In this document: piece by piece, positions 16,736 through 26,077 of the stretch
Layout: each line of letters begins with the position of its first letter
Position numbering within the stretch: the first letter of the stretch is position 1
From: Flavobacteriaceae bacterium UBA4022
GTDB lineage: Bacteria; Bacteroidota; Bacteroidia; Flavobacteriales; Flavobacteriaceae
Assembly: GCA_002384055.1 (NCBI GenBank)
Contig: DGAU01000029.1
Location: forward strand, 19,642-77,809
Direction of reading: 5' to 3'
Length of the DNA: 58,168 nt
Notes under the pieces: generated by a model
Database searches by the model: none
The model's input: the letters and a program-made list of their open reading frames with translations, nothing else
What the model was told of the DNA's origin: nothing
Made by a program: the position numbers and the translations under genes

Positions 16736-17935
16736 ATGGCATTCGATCCTGCAAACAATATTCAAGACCTTCAGTATTTTGGCGAATTTGGTGGTGTCAA
16801 CCCCAGTATTTCGGATTCATCAACCTATACCTTCCTTTCGGCCAAAACGATGTTCGACACCTTCGAAGGAAATGCCGAAGGTTGCTACCTCTATTCACGG
16901 CACAGCACCCCTTCTAATTTATATTTAGGGCAAGCATTGGCTGCCATGGAAGGCACCGAAACAGCGACCGTTTCCGCTACCGGTATGGGTGCGATCACCC
17001 CTGCCCTGATGCAAGTCTGCCAGGCTGGGGACCATATTGTCTCGAGCAGAACAATTTATGGGGGCACTTATGCCTTTTTGAAAAACTTCACCCCAAAATA
17101 TGGTCTAGAGACCAGTTTTGTCGACATCACAGATTTGGAACAGGTGGCCAATGCCATTAAGCCCAATACCAAAATACTTTATTGCGAAACAGTCAGTAAC
17201 CCTTTACTTGAAGTCGCTGACCTGAGTGCTCTATCGGCTTTGGCAAAGAAACATGGTTTATGGCTCATGGTAGACAACACCTTTTCTCCATTGAGCATTT
17301 CTCCAGCGCAACTCGGTGCCGATGTGGTCTTACACAGTCTTACGAAATTCATTAATGGCAGCAGCGACACCATGGGCGGAGTGATCTGCGGAACCCAAGC
17401 CTTTATAGATGACCTGCGCAATGTGAATGATGGCGCCTGCATGCTCTTCGGTGCTAGCATGGACAGCTTACGTGCGGCGTCTATATTAAAAAACATGCGG
17501 ACCCTACACATCCGTATCAAGCAACACAGCACCAATGCCCTTTATCTTGCCGAAAGATTTGAAGCCGATGGCCTAAAGACCGTCTATCCAGGACTAAAAT
17601 CTCATAAGAGTCATGCGCTATTTACCCAAATGATGCTTCCAGAATATGGTTACGGGGGTATGCTAACTATCGATGCAGGAAGCCTCGAAAAAGCCAACAC
17701 CCTAATGGAACTTATGCAAGCACGCAATTTGGGGTATCTTGCGGTGAGTCTCGGATTTTACAAGACCTTATTCAGCGCTCCAGGTTCCTCAACTTCTTCC
17801 GAAATCCCTCTGGAAGAGCAAGCCGAAATGGGCCTTACTGAAGGGTTGATTCGCTTTTCTATTGGACTAGACAACGACATTGAGCGCACTTATCAGATGA
17901 TGAAGCAGTGCATGATTGAGGTGGGCGTCCTTTAA
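16736..17935 (+). CDS. Cys/Met metabolism PLP-dependent enzyme, probable methionine gamma-lyase
   Basis: A 399-residue gamma-family PLP enzyme. The PLP lysine is Lys204 in 'VVLHSLTKFINGSSDTMGG'; the cofactor-ring region is 'SATGMGAITPALMQVC' and 'TIYGGTYAFLKNF', with 'YCETVSNPLLEVADL' and 'LMVDNTFSPL' as in the family. I take the ATG at 16736 rather than an upstream in-frame ATG at 16709, which would add 9 non-conserved residues. Methionine gamma-lyase makes methanethiol, 2-oxobutyrate and ammonia; cystathionine gamma-lyase or O-acetylhomoserine sulfhydrylase activity cannot be excluded from sequence alone. The divergent Lrp regulator favours an amino-acid catabolic role. Confidence 0.82.
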   Translation: MAFDPANNIQDLQYFGEFGGVNPSISDSSTYTFLSAKTMFDTFEGNAEGCYLYSRHSTPSNLYLGQALAAMEGTETATVSATGMGAITPALMQVCQAGDHIVSSRTIYGGTYAFLKNFTPKYGLETSFVDITDLEQVANAIKPNTKILYCETVSNPLLEVADLSALSALAKKHGLWLMVDNTFSPLSISPAQLGADVVLHSLTKFINGSSDTMGGVICGTQAFIDDLRNVNDGACMLFGASMDSLRAASILKNMRTLHIRIKQHSTNALYLAERFEADGLKTVYPGLKSHKSHALFTQMMLPEYGYGGMLTIDAGSLEKANTLMELMQARNLGYLAVSLGFYKTLFSAPGSSTSSEIPLEEQAEMGLTEGLIRFSIGLDNDIERTYQMMKQCMIEVGVL

Positions 17936-17940
17936 TCTTT

Positions 17941-18894
17941 CTAATACAGGGCGATTATTTTGAGCTGAAGCGAAAAAGCCACCGAAACCGTCGCATTGAG
18001 CTGCAGGATACAATGGTAACCCTCTTGGTCCATCCATTGCTGGGTCAGCGCAACCTGTGCCCCTGCTTGTCCAAGGACCATACTGTTCACGTAGGCCGAC
18101 AATGGAATCCCCTGCGCTGCTAAGACGGCAGTATTAATGGTTGTCTGAATTATGGTGCCTTGAGACCCTGCAGGAACCTCGATAGGCCATTCCAATAAAT
18201 GCATCCCAGAAAGCACGGTCCCTGTAACACCCAATTTGACACTGCCATGCACATCCAAATCCGCAAGAGGATCAGGAGTTTTGAGTCCCAAAGCACCCTG
18301 ATCATTGATGCGCAACACTTCGATGCCATCGGCCACATAACTGAGCTGGTGATCCTCAGGACTATAAAACCCGGTTTGATCCTGTCCCCAATAAAGGCTT
18401 AGATCTGACCGTGATCCAGAATCAAGTGATAGCTCATTAATGTGAGAAACCGCGCCTGGATCGATATAGTAAGCACTGTTGTCCCAATCGATGATCCGAC
18501 GACTGAGCCAAAGATCATGGTTACTAGAGGACGAGGTGCCAATATAAACAGGCCCCTGGCCATAGCCAATCCCCTGACCCAAATACGACCACCTGGGATG
18601 CTGCCCTTCGCGCGTCAAACGCTGCCATAGGGATCCATCGTAATAATAAACGCCCACGCCATGATCCAGGCTTGCATTCTGGTTATAGACCATTAACCCA
18701 TTTGTCGGGACAAATCGATGAGACAATCCCTGAGCCGCGCGTGAGATTAATTGGACGCGAGGCAAAAGCAGCCCGCGGTCCTCGGCTTCAAGATCCAATA
18801 GGGCTGATGGATCTGGAGACGCAGTTCCAATACCGACTTGCGCCTGACCAAACCCAGAGTAAAAGAACACACAAAGCAATAAAAAATGCCACAT
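17941..18894 (-). CDS. Secreted VGIGT-type protein of unknown function
   Basis: A 317-residue protein with a signal peptide (MWHFLLLCVFFYSGFGQA) followed directly by 'QVGIGTASPDPSALLDLEAE' and 'RGLLLPRVQL'. This opening (VGIGT-x-P-x-x-SA-x-LD... GLLxPR) is common in exported Bacteroidota proteins, some of which end in tail-fibre or peptidase S74 domains; none is seen here. The motif recurs in diverged form as 'ALGLKTPDPLADLDVHGSVKLG' (about residue 205), which suggests repeat units. The C-terminus is beta-rich and hydrophobic (VSVAFSLQLKIIALY). It converges on the methionine gamma-lyase gene with 5 bases between stops and has no obvious operon partner. Function unknown; a surface or structural role is a guess. 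Confidence 0.75.
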   Translation of the reverse strand: MWHFLLLCVFFYSGFGQAQVGIGTASPDPSALLDLEAEDRGLLLPRVQLISRAAQGLSHRFVPTNGLMVYNQNASLDHGVGVYYYDGSLWQRLTREGQHPRWSYLGQGIGYGQGPVYIGTSSSSNHDLWLSRRIIDWDNSAYYIDPGAVSHINELSLDSGSRSDLSLYWGQDQTGFYSPEDHQLSYVADGIEVLRINDQGALGLKTPDPLADLDVHGSVKLGVTGTVLSGMHLLEWPIEVPAGSQGTIIQTTINTAVLAAQGIPLSAYVNSMVLGQAGAQVALTQQWMDQEGYHCILQLNATVSVAFSLQLKIIALY

Positions 18895-19041
18895 ATAAGC
18901 ATTGTTAATTCGAGGAAGTCTTGGTAAAACTAATCACTGCATGAATCAAATGATATCAATCCCATTGACCATTTATGAATTCAATGAGTCATTTGCACAT
19001 TCATCCGCAAAATCGTAACATTACATAGTTAAGAAAACGAT

Positions 19042-20514
19042 ATGAACAACGCACCACAGCCCAACAAGACTACACCACCCAACCTGCCGATTTACCAAGC
19101 ACTGATTCCTATTGTCGTACTGGTCTTTTTGTTGTTTCTCAATGTCTTTTATGCCTTTGGAGACGATGCGTTGAGTGGAAGCAATCAATTCTTGTTACTT
19201 GTTGGCGCTGCCGTAGCGACCCTCGTGGGAATGGCCAATAAAGTTACTTTTAGCGCCATGATGGACGAAGTTGCCGAAAACGTCAAAAGTACCACAGGCG
19301 CAATTTTGATCCTACTCATGGTGGGGGCTTTGGCGGGAACATGGCTCATAAGCGGCATTATTCCAAGCATGATTTATTTTGGCATGAAACTATTAACCCC
19401 GAGTATTTTCTTGGCCTCTGCCGTTGTTATTTGTGCTATCATATCCATTGCTACGGGCAGTAGTTGGACGACCTCTGCGACCATAGGTATCGCCCTGATT
19501 GGTATTGCAGAGGCTTTAGGCATTCCGCTGGGCATGGCGGCAGGAGCCATTGTTTCAGGAGCCTATTTTGGCGATAAATTATCCCCAATGAGCGACACCA
19601 CAAATCTAGCCCCGGCTATGGCGGGTACCGACCTATTTACGCACATCCGCTATATGACCTACACTACAGTTCCAAGTTTTGTTATCACCATGATAGTATT
19701 CATCATCCTGGGATTTACCTTAGAACCTCAAGGTCAAGTCCAGACCGATGACCTACTCATGGCGATAGCCGATACATTTTATATCAGCCCATGGCTTTTT
19801 ATCGTCCCTGCTTTGGTCATTTTTTTGGTGGTCAAAAAAACACCACCACTAATTGCTTTATTTATAGGGACTATGGGAGGGGGATTAACCGCATTAGTGG
19901 CACAACCTGATATCGTCGCCTATTTGGGCGGCGGCACGGAGTTGAATTTACTTACCGGCTACAAAGGGCTTATCAACGCCATAACGGTAGACACAGCAAT
20001 CCCCGCGGCCTTCGAACCACTCAATGATTTGTTCACCTCTGGTGGTATGGCAGGTATGCTGGGTACTATTTGGTTGATCATCTGTGCTATGGTCTTTGGT
20101 GGGGTGATGGATGCTATTGGTGCTTTAAGTGCCATTAGTGTGGCCCTGCTCAAATTATTCCATACCACATTTGGTTTATTCGCCAGTACCGTAGCCAGTT
20201 GTTTGGCCATTAATATAGCCGCCAGCGATCAATATTTGGCCATCGTCATCCCAGGGAAAATGTATGCCCAAGCATTTAAAGACAAAGACTTAGCGCCAGA
20301 GAATTTATCCAGAACTTTAGAAGATAGCGGTACGGTCACCTCCCCGCTCATACCATGGAATACCTGCGGCGCATACCAAAGCGGGGTCCTTGGTGTCGAT
20401 ACGATGTCCTATGCAGGATATGCCGTGTTTAATTGGATCAGTCCATTTATGACCTTGCTTTTTGCCGCTTTTCGAATCAAAATCAGAACATTATCTGAAG
20501 CAAAATCAGCCTAA
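19042..20514 (+). CDS. nhaC: NhaC-family Na+/H+ antiporter
   Basis: A 490-residue inner-membrane antiporter with about 11-12 predicted spans. The diagnostic NhaC region is 'IATGSSWTTSATIGIALIGI' followed by 'GAIVSGAYFGDKLSPMSDTTNLAPAMAG', which holds the conserved DKxSPxSDTTNLA block. A second conserved region, 'ITSxxPWNTCGAYQ'-like, appears as 'SPLIPWNTCGAYQSGVLGVD'. Sodium extrusion is expected in a marine organism. The 147-base upstream gap is shared with the divergent VGIGT protein gene; I found no exact TAnnTTTG element in it. tpx follows 38 bases downstream. Confidence 0.93.
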   Translation: MNNAPQPNKTTPPNLPIYQALIPIVVLVFLLFLNVFYAFGDDALSGSNQFLLLVGAAVATLVGMANKVTFSAMMDEVAENVKSTTGAILILLMVGALAGTWLISGIIPSMIYFGMKLLTPSIFLASAVVICAIISIATGSSWTTSATIGIALIGIAEALGIPLGMAAGAIVSGAYFGDKLSPMSDTTNLAPAMAGTDLFTHIRYMTYTTVPSFVITMIVFIILGFTLEPQGQVQTDDLLMAIADTFYISPWLFIVPALVIFLVVKKTPPLIALFIGTMGGGLTALVAQPDIVAYLGGGTELNLLTGYKGLINAITVDTAIPAAFEPLNDLFTSGGMAGMLGTIWLIICAMVFGGVMDAIGALSAISVALLKLFHTTFGLFASTVASCLAINIAASDQYLAIVIPGKMYAQAFKDKDLAPENLSRTLEDSGTVTSPLIPWNTCGAYQSGVLGVDTMSYAGYAVFNWISPFMTLLFAAFRIKIRTLSEAKSA

Positions 20515-20552
20515 TCAATCACAAACAAATACTTAATTTTTAATTGCACTAT

Positions 20553-21056
20553 ATGGCCAACATCACCCTTGGGGGCACCCCCACAACGACTTGCGGAACA
20601 CTGCCCGACAACGGGACAAAAGCTTCTGATTTTTTATTAACGGGCAAAGACATGAACGAACTTTCCTTAAAAGATTTCAGTGGTAAAAAACTGATTTTAA
20701 ATATTTTCCCCAGTGTCGACACTGGAGTGTGCAGTGCTTCGGTCCGTGCTTTTAATATCCGTGCAGCAGCACTAAGCGATACCCATGTTTTGTGTATATC
20801 GCGTGACCTGCCTTTTGCTCAAACCCGTTTTTGTGGAGCGGAAGGCCTAGATCACGTCGTTATGTTGAGTGATTTTAAAACGGGAAACTTTGGTCAGGAT
20901 CATGGCCTTACCATAACCGGCGGAGCATTTGATGGTCTATTTGCACGTTGCGTCATTGTCTTAGACAGCCATCACCATGTTGTCTATAGCGAACTGGTTT
21001 CTGAAATCGGTCACGAACCCAATTATGAGGCGGCTATTGCTGCAGCGAGCGCATAA
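20553..21056 (+). CDS. tpx: Thiol peroxidase (atypical 2-Cys peroxiredoxin)
   Basis: Reduces hydrogen and lipid peroxides using thioredoxin. The 167-residue product starts MANITLGG, as is usual for Tpx; an in-frame TTG nine bases earlier is less likely. The peroxidatic Cys60 lies in 'PSVDTGVCSASVRAFN' and the resolving Cys94 in 'TRFCGAEGLDHV', matching Cys61/Cys95 of the E. coli enzyme. The C-terminal block 'GLFARCVIVLDSHHHVVYSELV' fits. An extra Cys14 near the N-terminus (TTTCG) is not a known catalytic residue. Its TAA overlaps the dgkA ATG by one base (TAATG). Confidence 0.95.
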   Translation: MANITLGGTPTTTCGTLPDNGTKASDFLLTGKDMNELSLKDFSGKKLILNIFPSVDTGVCSASVRAFNIRAAALSDTHVLCISRDLPFAQTRFCGAEGLDHVVMLSDFKTGNFGQDHGLTITGGAFDGLFARCVIVLDSHHHVVYSELVSEIGHEPNYEAAIAAASA

Positions 21057-21409
21057 TGATGCCCAAACAAACCACGATACAGGCGATGCGGGTCGCAATC
21101 AAAGGAGGTCGCATACTCCTGGGTGAGCGGAGCATTCAATTGCAATGTGCCGCTGGCCTACTCATGAGTATTGTGGGGTATACAGTAGGTCTTAGCCCGT
21201 TAGAGTGGGCTATTCAAACACTAGCCATTGGCCTAGTAATCAGTATCGAAGGCCTCAACACCGCGATAGAACACCTCGCTGACTTTGTCGAGCCTGAGTT
21301 CAATCCAGCGATTGGCAGGCTCAAAGATATTGCTGCTGGCGCCGTGTTTCTTGCTGCTGTGTCGGCATTTATCGTCGCGCTTTTGATCTATGTGCCAAAA
21401 ATGATGTAA
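21056..21409 (+). CDS. dgkA: DgkA-family diacylglycerol/undecaprenol kinase
   Basis: A small (117-residue) integral membrane kinase with three predicted spans. The active-site motif of the family, ExxNTAIE, is present as 'SIEGLNTAIEHLADFV', and the 'AAGAVFLAAVSAFIVALLIY' helix with the catalytic AAG segment follows. It recycles diacylglycerol or phosphorylates undecaprenol; Gram-positive homologues prefer the latter, and the choice cannot be made here. The start overlaps the tpx stop by one base; a second ATG follows immediately and could be used instead. An own promoter is not visible. Confidence 0.9.
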   Translation: MMPKQTTIQAMRVAIKGGRILLGERSIQLQCAAGLLMSIVGYTVGLSPLEWAIQTLAIGLVISIEGLNTAIEHLADFVEPEFNPAIGRLKDIAAGAVFLAAVSAFIVALLIYVPKMM

Positions 21410-21447
21410 TCAATAATTTTAAACTTTTATACTCAAGCCTATCCGCG

Positions 21448-21455
21448 TATATTTG
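21448..21455 (+). promoter_or_regulatory. -7 promoter element upstream of ftsK
   Basis: TATATTTG matches TAnnTTTG exactly, 21 bases before the ftsK ATG. A T-rich CTTTTAT lies about 19 bases upstream in place of a TTG. It would start a unit ftsK-lolA-lptF/G. Confidence 0.5.
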
Positions 21456-21476
21456 TAAGGCCTCTAATCCATTACG

Positions 21477-23942
21477 ATGATTTTTAAAAGCAAAAAACCG
21501 AAAACCAAGAGTACACGAGCGACAAAGCCAAAGACCTCTTCGTGGCAGATGACCAAGCAGCAAACAGTATTGCTTGGTAGCTTTTTGACGCTGTTTGGTA
21601 TCGGCCTGCTCATTTCGTTTACATCCTATTTAATGCATTGGCAAAGCGACCAAAGTGAGCTCGGGCTTTGGGCCCGAAATTCATCTGTCGATAATTGGCT
21701 GAGCCACTTAGGCAGCAATCTCGGACACCTTTTCATTTACAATGGTTTCGGCCTAGCGGCCTATATTCTTGCCTTACTGATGAGCGTCAGCGGAATCTAT
21801 TTATTTCTCAGCATGAACCGTAAGCCGTTGCAAAAGCTATGGTTCTGGGGCTTATATCTGTTGCTTTGGATTTCGATAACCGCTGGTTTCTTTTCGGCGC
21901 AACACCCGCTTATTGGCGGTATCGTAGGCTACGAAATTAATGATGTGCTTCAAGATTATATGGGTTTTGCAGGCACCCTCTTACTGATGACTTTTTTGGG
22001 TATGATTTATTTGGTCATTCGCCTAAAATGGACCCCAGACGCCCTTGTTCATGGTATTAAATCTTTATTTCGAGCGAAACCAAAGGCCCATGATCCCTCT
22101 GATCAAGAGTCCTCAATAAACGAAGGATTTCATGACCAGATCAACAGGCCACATGAGGATCTACCCAGTGGCTTAGAACAGCGCTACGATGAGGCTTTAG
22201 ATCATGAAGACCCAATCGTTCCCGATGACATCGCCCAAGAAGACGTATCAAGTCAATCTCCTGTTGCCGTTCAAGACAAAACAACTCCAGCCATAAAAGA
22301 GGAGCATGACGCCTCTTTATTGGAACAAAACACATCCACTAATGATCATGACGGGGTCAAAATGGAAATTGAAACCGTAAAAGAAGAAGAAGCGGTTCCG
22401 CTTACAGCCAGTGAAAAATTAGTGGCTGATTTTGGCGTTTTTGACCCAACCCTAGAGCTCAAAAATTATAAATTCCCTACCATTGATCTACTCAAAGACT
22501 ACTCGGGAGGCAAAGGTATTACCATCAACGAGCAAGAACTAGAAGAATACAAGAACAAAATTATCAGTACGCTCAATAATTATAACATCGGTATTGCCAG
22601 TATCAAAGCGACTATAGGACCTACCGTAACACTATATGAAATTGTTCCAGATGCAGGTATCCGCATTTCTAAAATCAAAAACCTGGAAGACGATATTGCC
22701 CTTTCCCTTGCTGCACTGGGCATCCGTATTATAGCGCCAATTCCTGGCAAGGGCACCATCGGAATTGAAGTGCCGAACAAATCGCCGCAAATGGTATCCA
22801 TGCGCAGTGTGATCAGTTCTCCAAAATTCCAACAGGCCGAAATGGAACTGCCCCTAGCTTTGGGTAAGACCATCAATAACGAAACTTTCGTCGTCGATTT
22901 GGCCAAAATGCCTCACCTATTAATGGCGGGAGCCACAGGTCAAGGAAAATCCGTAGGCCTCAACGCCATATTGGCCTCCTTGTTATACAAAAAACACCCG
23001 GCAGAAGTCAAATTCGTATTGGTCGATCCGAAAAAAGTTGAATTAACGCTATTCAATAAAATTGAACGGCATTACTTAGCCAAACTGCCCGATACCGATG
23101 AGGCCATCATTACCGACACCACCAAGGTGATCCATACGCTCAATTCCTTATGTATTGAGATGGACCAGCGCTATGACCTGCTCAAAGACGCTATGGTCCG
23201 TAATATCAAAGAGTATAATGACAAGTTCAAAGCCAGAAAATTGAATCCTAATGAGGGCCACCGTTACCTGCCCTATATTGTGCTGGTAATCGATGAGTTT
23301 GCCGACTTGATCATGACTGCCGGCAAGGAAGTAGAAACACCGATAGCGCGGCTCGCACAGCTCGCAAGAGCCATTGGCATACATTTGATCATAGCCACAC
23401 AGCGACCATCGGTTAACGTGATAACCGGGATTATTAAAGCGAATTTTCCCGCACGTATTGCTTTTAGGGTAACCAGCAAAATTGACTCGCGCACTATCTT
23501 GGATAGCTCAGGAGCAGATCAATTAATTGGTCGTGGTGATTTACTCTTTACCCAAGGCAACGAATTAGTCCGCCTGCAATGTGCCTTTTTGGATACACCA
23601 GAAGTCGCCGACATCACCGAATACATTGGCGCGCAAAAGGCCTATGCCAGTGCCTTCATTTTGCCTGAATATATCAGCGAAGACAGTGGCACGAGTCTTG
23701 ATATTAACATAGACGAACGGGATGCATTATTTCGCCAAGCTGCTGAGGTCCTTGTGATCGCACAACAGGGTTCAGCGTCATTACTGCAACGCAAGTTAAA
23801 ATTGGGCTACAACCGCGCAGGACGAATTATTGATCAATTGGAAGCTGCCGGAATTGTTGGTCCATTTGAAGGCAGTAAAGCCAGACAAATATTGGTGCCG
23901 AGTATTGATGCTTTAAACAATCTATTAGACAATGGTGCGTAA
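21477..23942 (+). CDS. ftsK: DNA translocase FtsK
   Basis: Pumps chromosome termini through the division septum. The 821-residue protein has an N-terminal membrane domain with about four spans (roughly 25-195), an acidic low-complexity linker (about 200-320) that is short compared with E. coli FtsK, the alpha/beta motor domain with Walker A 'GATGQGKS' at 485-492 and Walker B 'YIVLVIDEFADLIM', and the C-terminal winged-helix gamma domain ('LLQRKLKLGYNRAGRIIDQLEAAGIVGP'). The last 11 bases overlap the lolA gene, so lolA is probably translationally coupled. A TATATTTG element lies upstream. Confidence 0.96.
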   Translation: MIFKSKKPKTKSTRATKPKTSSWQMTKQQTVLLGSFLTLFGIGLLISFTSYLMHWQSDQSELGLWARNSSVDNWLSHLGSNLGHLFIYNGFGLAAYILALLMSVSGIYLFLSMNRKPLQKLWFWGLYLLLWISITAGFFSAQHPLIGGIVGYEINDVLQDYMGFAGTLLLMTFLGMIYLVIRLKWTPDALVHGIKSLFRAKPKAHDPSDQESSINEGFHDQINRPHEDLPSGLEQRYDEALDHEDPIVPDDIAQEDVSSQSPVAVQDKTTPAIKEEHDASLLEQNTSTNDHDGVKMEIETVKEEEAVPLTASEKLVADFGVFDPTLELKNYKFPTIDLLKDYSGGKGITINEQELEEYKNKIISTLNNYNIGIASIKATIGPTVTLYEIVPDAGIRISKIKNLEDDIALSLAALGIRIIAPIPGKGTIGIEVPNKSPQMVSMRSVISSPKFQQAEMELPLALGKTINNETFVVDLAKMPHLLMAGATGQGKSVGLNAILASLLYKKHPAEVKFVLVDPKKVELTLFNKIERHYLAKLPDTDEAIITDTTKVIHTLNSLCIEMDQRYDLLKDAMVRNIKEYNDKFKARKLNPNEGHRYLPYIVLVIDEFADLIMTAGKEVETPIARLAQLARAIGIHLIIATQRPSVNVITGIIKANFPARIAFRVTSKIDSRTILDSSGADQLIGRGDLLFTQGNELVRLQCAFLDTPEVADITEYIGAQKAYASAFILPEYISEDSGTSLDINIDERDALFRQAAEVLVIAQQGSASLLQRKLKLGYNRAGRIIDQLEAAGIVGPFEGSKARQILVPSIDALNNLLDNGA

Positions 23943-24597
23943 TCAATTAAAATCGATCGTTTTGGGGTCATTGATGGCAGTGTTCGCCTTGATGCCGACA
24001 AAAATAATGGCTCAAGATGCCAAAGCTTTACTCAATGAAGTCGCGGCTCAAGTCAAGTCATACAAGAGCATCACTATTCGTTTCAAATGGAAATTAGTTA
24101 ATCAGAAAGAACAAGTCACTCAAGAAACCAAAGGTAATGTTTCCCTTATGGGCGAAAAGTACAAGCTCCAAATGATGGACATCACACGCCTATTTGATGG
24201 CACAAAACTCTATACAATTTCGCCAGAGGATTACGAAATCAGTATCGCTCCTTACGACCCCAAGGAGGATCGCGACATAACCCCGTCAAAGCTCTTGACT
24301 TTTTACCAAGAAGGCTATACCTACAAATGGGACATCACACAGCGTGTGGGCAACCGCAAGATCCAATACATCAAATTGATCCCGATAGACACTAACGCAG
24401 AAATCAAAGACCTACTGCTGGGCATTGATTTGGACTCAAAACAGATCTACAAGCTCATTCAAACCGATGGCCAAGGCACCCAATATACCTTGACGGTGCA
24501 ATCCTTCGATACCAATATTGCTCTGAGTGATCAGGATTTCGTAGTAGATGTCAACGCTTATGAGCAGGAAGGTTACTACATCAATTATTTAAACTAA
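23932..24597 (+). CDS. lolA: LolA-like outer-membrane lipoprotein carrier protein
   Basis: A 221-residue exported protein (signal peptide about 1-27, ending 'TKIMAQ'). The LolA pattern is seen in 'LLNEVAAQVKSYKSITIRFKWKL', 'TKGNVSLMGEKYKLQMMDITRLFDGTKLYTISPE', and the late 'VQSFDTNIALSDQDFVVDVN', giving the incomplete beta-barrel fold that shuttles lipoproteins across the periplasm. It starts inside the 3' end of ftsK (11-base overlap) and is followed 4 bases later by an LptF/LptG-type permease. The chain ftsK-lolA-lptF/G is recurrent in flavobacteria as I recall, and it groups two envelope-transport proteins. Confidence 0.85.
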   Translation: MVRNQLKSIVLGSLMAVFALMPTKIMAQDAKALLNEVAAQVKSYKSITIRFKWKLVNQKEQVTQETKGNVSLMGEKYKLQMMDITRLFDGTKLYTISPEDYEISIAPYDPKEDRDITPSKLLTFYQEGYTYKWDITQRVGNRKIQYIKLIPIDTNAEIKDLLLGIDLDSKQIYKLIQTDGQGTQYTLTVQSFDTNIALSDQDFVVDVNAYEQEGYYINYLN

Positions 24598-24601
24598 GCT
24601 A

Positions 24602-26029
24602 TTGAAGATATTAGACCGCTATATCTTGATGAGTTTTTTAAAGACCTTTTTGACTGTCTTTATTATTCTGATGTTCATCTTTGTATTGCAAACCATATGG
24701 TTGTATATCGCAGAGCTCGCCGGTAAAGACCTAGGATTTAGTATTATAATGAAATTTCTTTGGTTTTTTACCCCAAAACTCATCCCTCTAGTACTTCCCT
24801 TAACCATATTGGTCACCTCGCTTATGGTGTTTGGGAGTTTTGCTGAACAGTATGAATTTGCCGCCATGAAATCGACTGGGATTTCTTTGCAGCGCGCTAT
24901 GAGAAGTTTAACCTACTTTATTCTGGGTTTATCGTTAGTGGCTTTCATTTTTGCCAACAACGTCATCCCCTATTCCGAATATAAATGGCAAAATTTGAGA
25001 CGCAACATCGCTCAAGTCAGCCCCTCTATGGCCATTATTGAAGGTCAATTCAGTTCTATTGGCGACGATTTTAATATCAAAGTCAATGAAAAAAGTGGGG
25101 ATCGCGATCAATACCTCAAGGAGGTCATCATTCATAAAAAGAATCCACAAAGCCCGAGTGAGAACACCACAGTAATCATTGCCGAAACTGGAGAATTGGC
25201 CAGTTCGCTGGATTCCAATACCCTTTCCCTTATTTTAAATAAGGGGCACTACTACGAGGATGTCCAACTCAAAGATGGTGTCCAGGAGCGCATCAACCGT
25301 CCCTTTGCCAAAAGTGCTTTTGAGACCTACACCATCAATATGGACCTGACCGAACTCAACGATACCGATATTGACAAGGAGAATAACCTAAACAACCACA
25401 ATATGTACAACGTCTCTGAACTGATTCCGGAGATCAAGCGCCTTGGGGATGTTTACAGTGATGATATCGAACAACTGACCGGAAATATTTATTTCCGTAC
25501 CGGGTTCACACAGTTTGCGGATTCGACTTACAAAAAGGGGGGCAAACAACCAGACTTTGCATCAGTTTTGGCGCTTTATGACCTGCACCAACAAGTGCGT
25601 ATTGCCGGAACCGCAATTGATAATGTACGCAGTACCATGGCCGCTTTGGGGTCCAAAAAACAAAATCATCGTCAATTGATCAAAACCCTCAACAAGCATG
25701 AGATCGCGCTACACGAAAAATTTGTATTGGCCTTTTCGTGCATTATTCTATTCTTTGTTGGTGCACCACTAGGGGCCATCATACGTAAGGGCGGAATGGG
25801 TATGCCTATGGTGGTGGCCGTTGTTCTGTTTCTGACCTATCATTTTATCGGTATTTTTTCTAAAAACAGCGCGGAGGATGGTACCATGCACCCATTTATG
25901 GCCACCTGGATCAGCACTTTTATCATGCTGCCCTTGGGGGTTTGGCTCACTTATAGAGCCACTACAGATCAAGGTATATTTGATTTTGAAACATTTTTCA
26001 ATCGATTTAGATTTTTCAAAAAGAAATAA
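24602..26029 (+). CDS. LptF/LptG-family (YjgP/YjgQ) permease
   Basis: A 475-residue inner-membrane protein of the LPS export ABC transporter. It begins 'MKILDRYILMSFLKTFLTVF', the typical LptF/G opening, and has three N-terminal spans (about 12-120), a large periplasmic domain (about 125-375) and three C-terminal spans (about 380-455) with 'IILFFVGAPLGAIIRKGGMGMPMVVAVV', the family signature. The start codon is TTG, four bases after the lolA stop, which suggests coupled translation and modest initiation. The partner ATPase LptB is not in the window. Bacteroidota often carry two such permeases; which this is cannot be told. Confidence 0.9.
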   Translation: MKILDRYILMSFLKTFLTVFIILMFIFVLQTIWLYIAELAGKDLGFSIIMKFLWFFTPKLIPLVLPLTILVTSLMVFGSFAEQYEFAAMKSTGISLQRAMRSLTYFILGLSLVAFIFANNVIPYSEYKWQNLRRNIAQVSPSMAIIEGQFSSIGDDFNIKVNEKSGDRDQYLKEVIIHKKNPQSPSENTTVIIAETGELASSLDSNTLSLILNKGHYYEDVQLKDGVQERINRPFAKSAFETYTINMDLTELNDTDIDKENNLNNHNMYNVSELIPEIKRLGDVYSDDIEQLTGNIYFRTGFTQFADSTYKKGGKQPDFASVLALYDLHQQVRIAGTAIDNVRSTMAALGSKKQNHRQLIKTLNKHEIALHEKFVLAFSCIILFFVGAPLGAIIRKGGMGMPMVVAVVLFLTYHFIGIFSKNSAEDGTMHPFMATWISTFIMLPLGVWLTYRATTDQGIFDFETFFNRFRFFKKK

Positions 26030-26044
26030 TCCTCTGCCATTACT

Positions 26045-26052
26045 TATATTTG
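26045..26052 (+). promoter_or_regulatory. -7 promoter element upstream of ribBA
   Basis: TATATTTG matches TAnnTTTG exactly, 25 bases before the ribBA ATG. No TTG is seen at the expected upstream spacing. The 48-base gap leaves no room for an FMN riboswitch. Confidence 0.45.
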
Positions 26053-26077
26053 CACGCACCAATAGGATATCATTTTT

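Noticed and set aside
26030..26077. Possible FMN riboswitch ahead of ribBA
   Set aside because: The gap is only 48 bases, far too short for an RFN element, and none of its conserved helices is seen.
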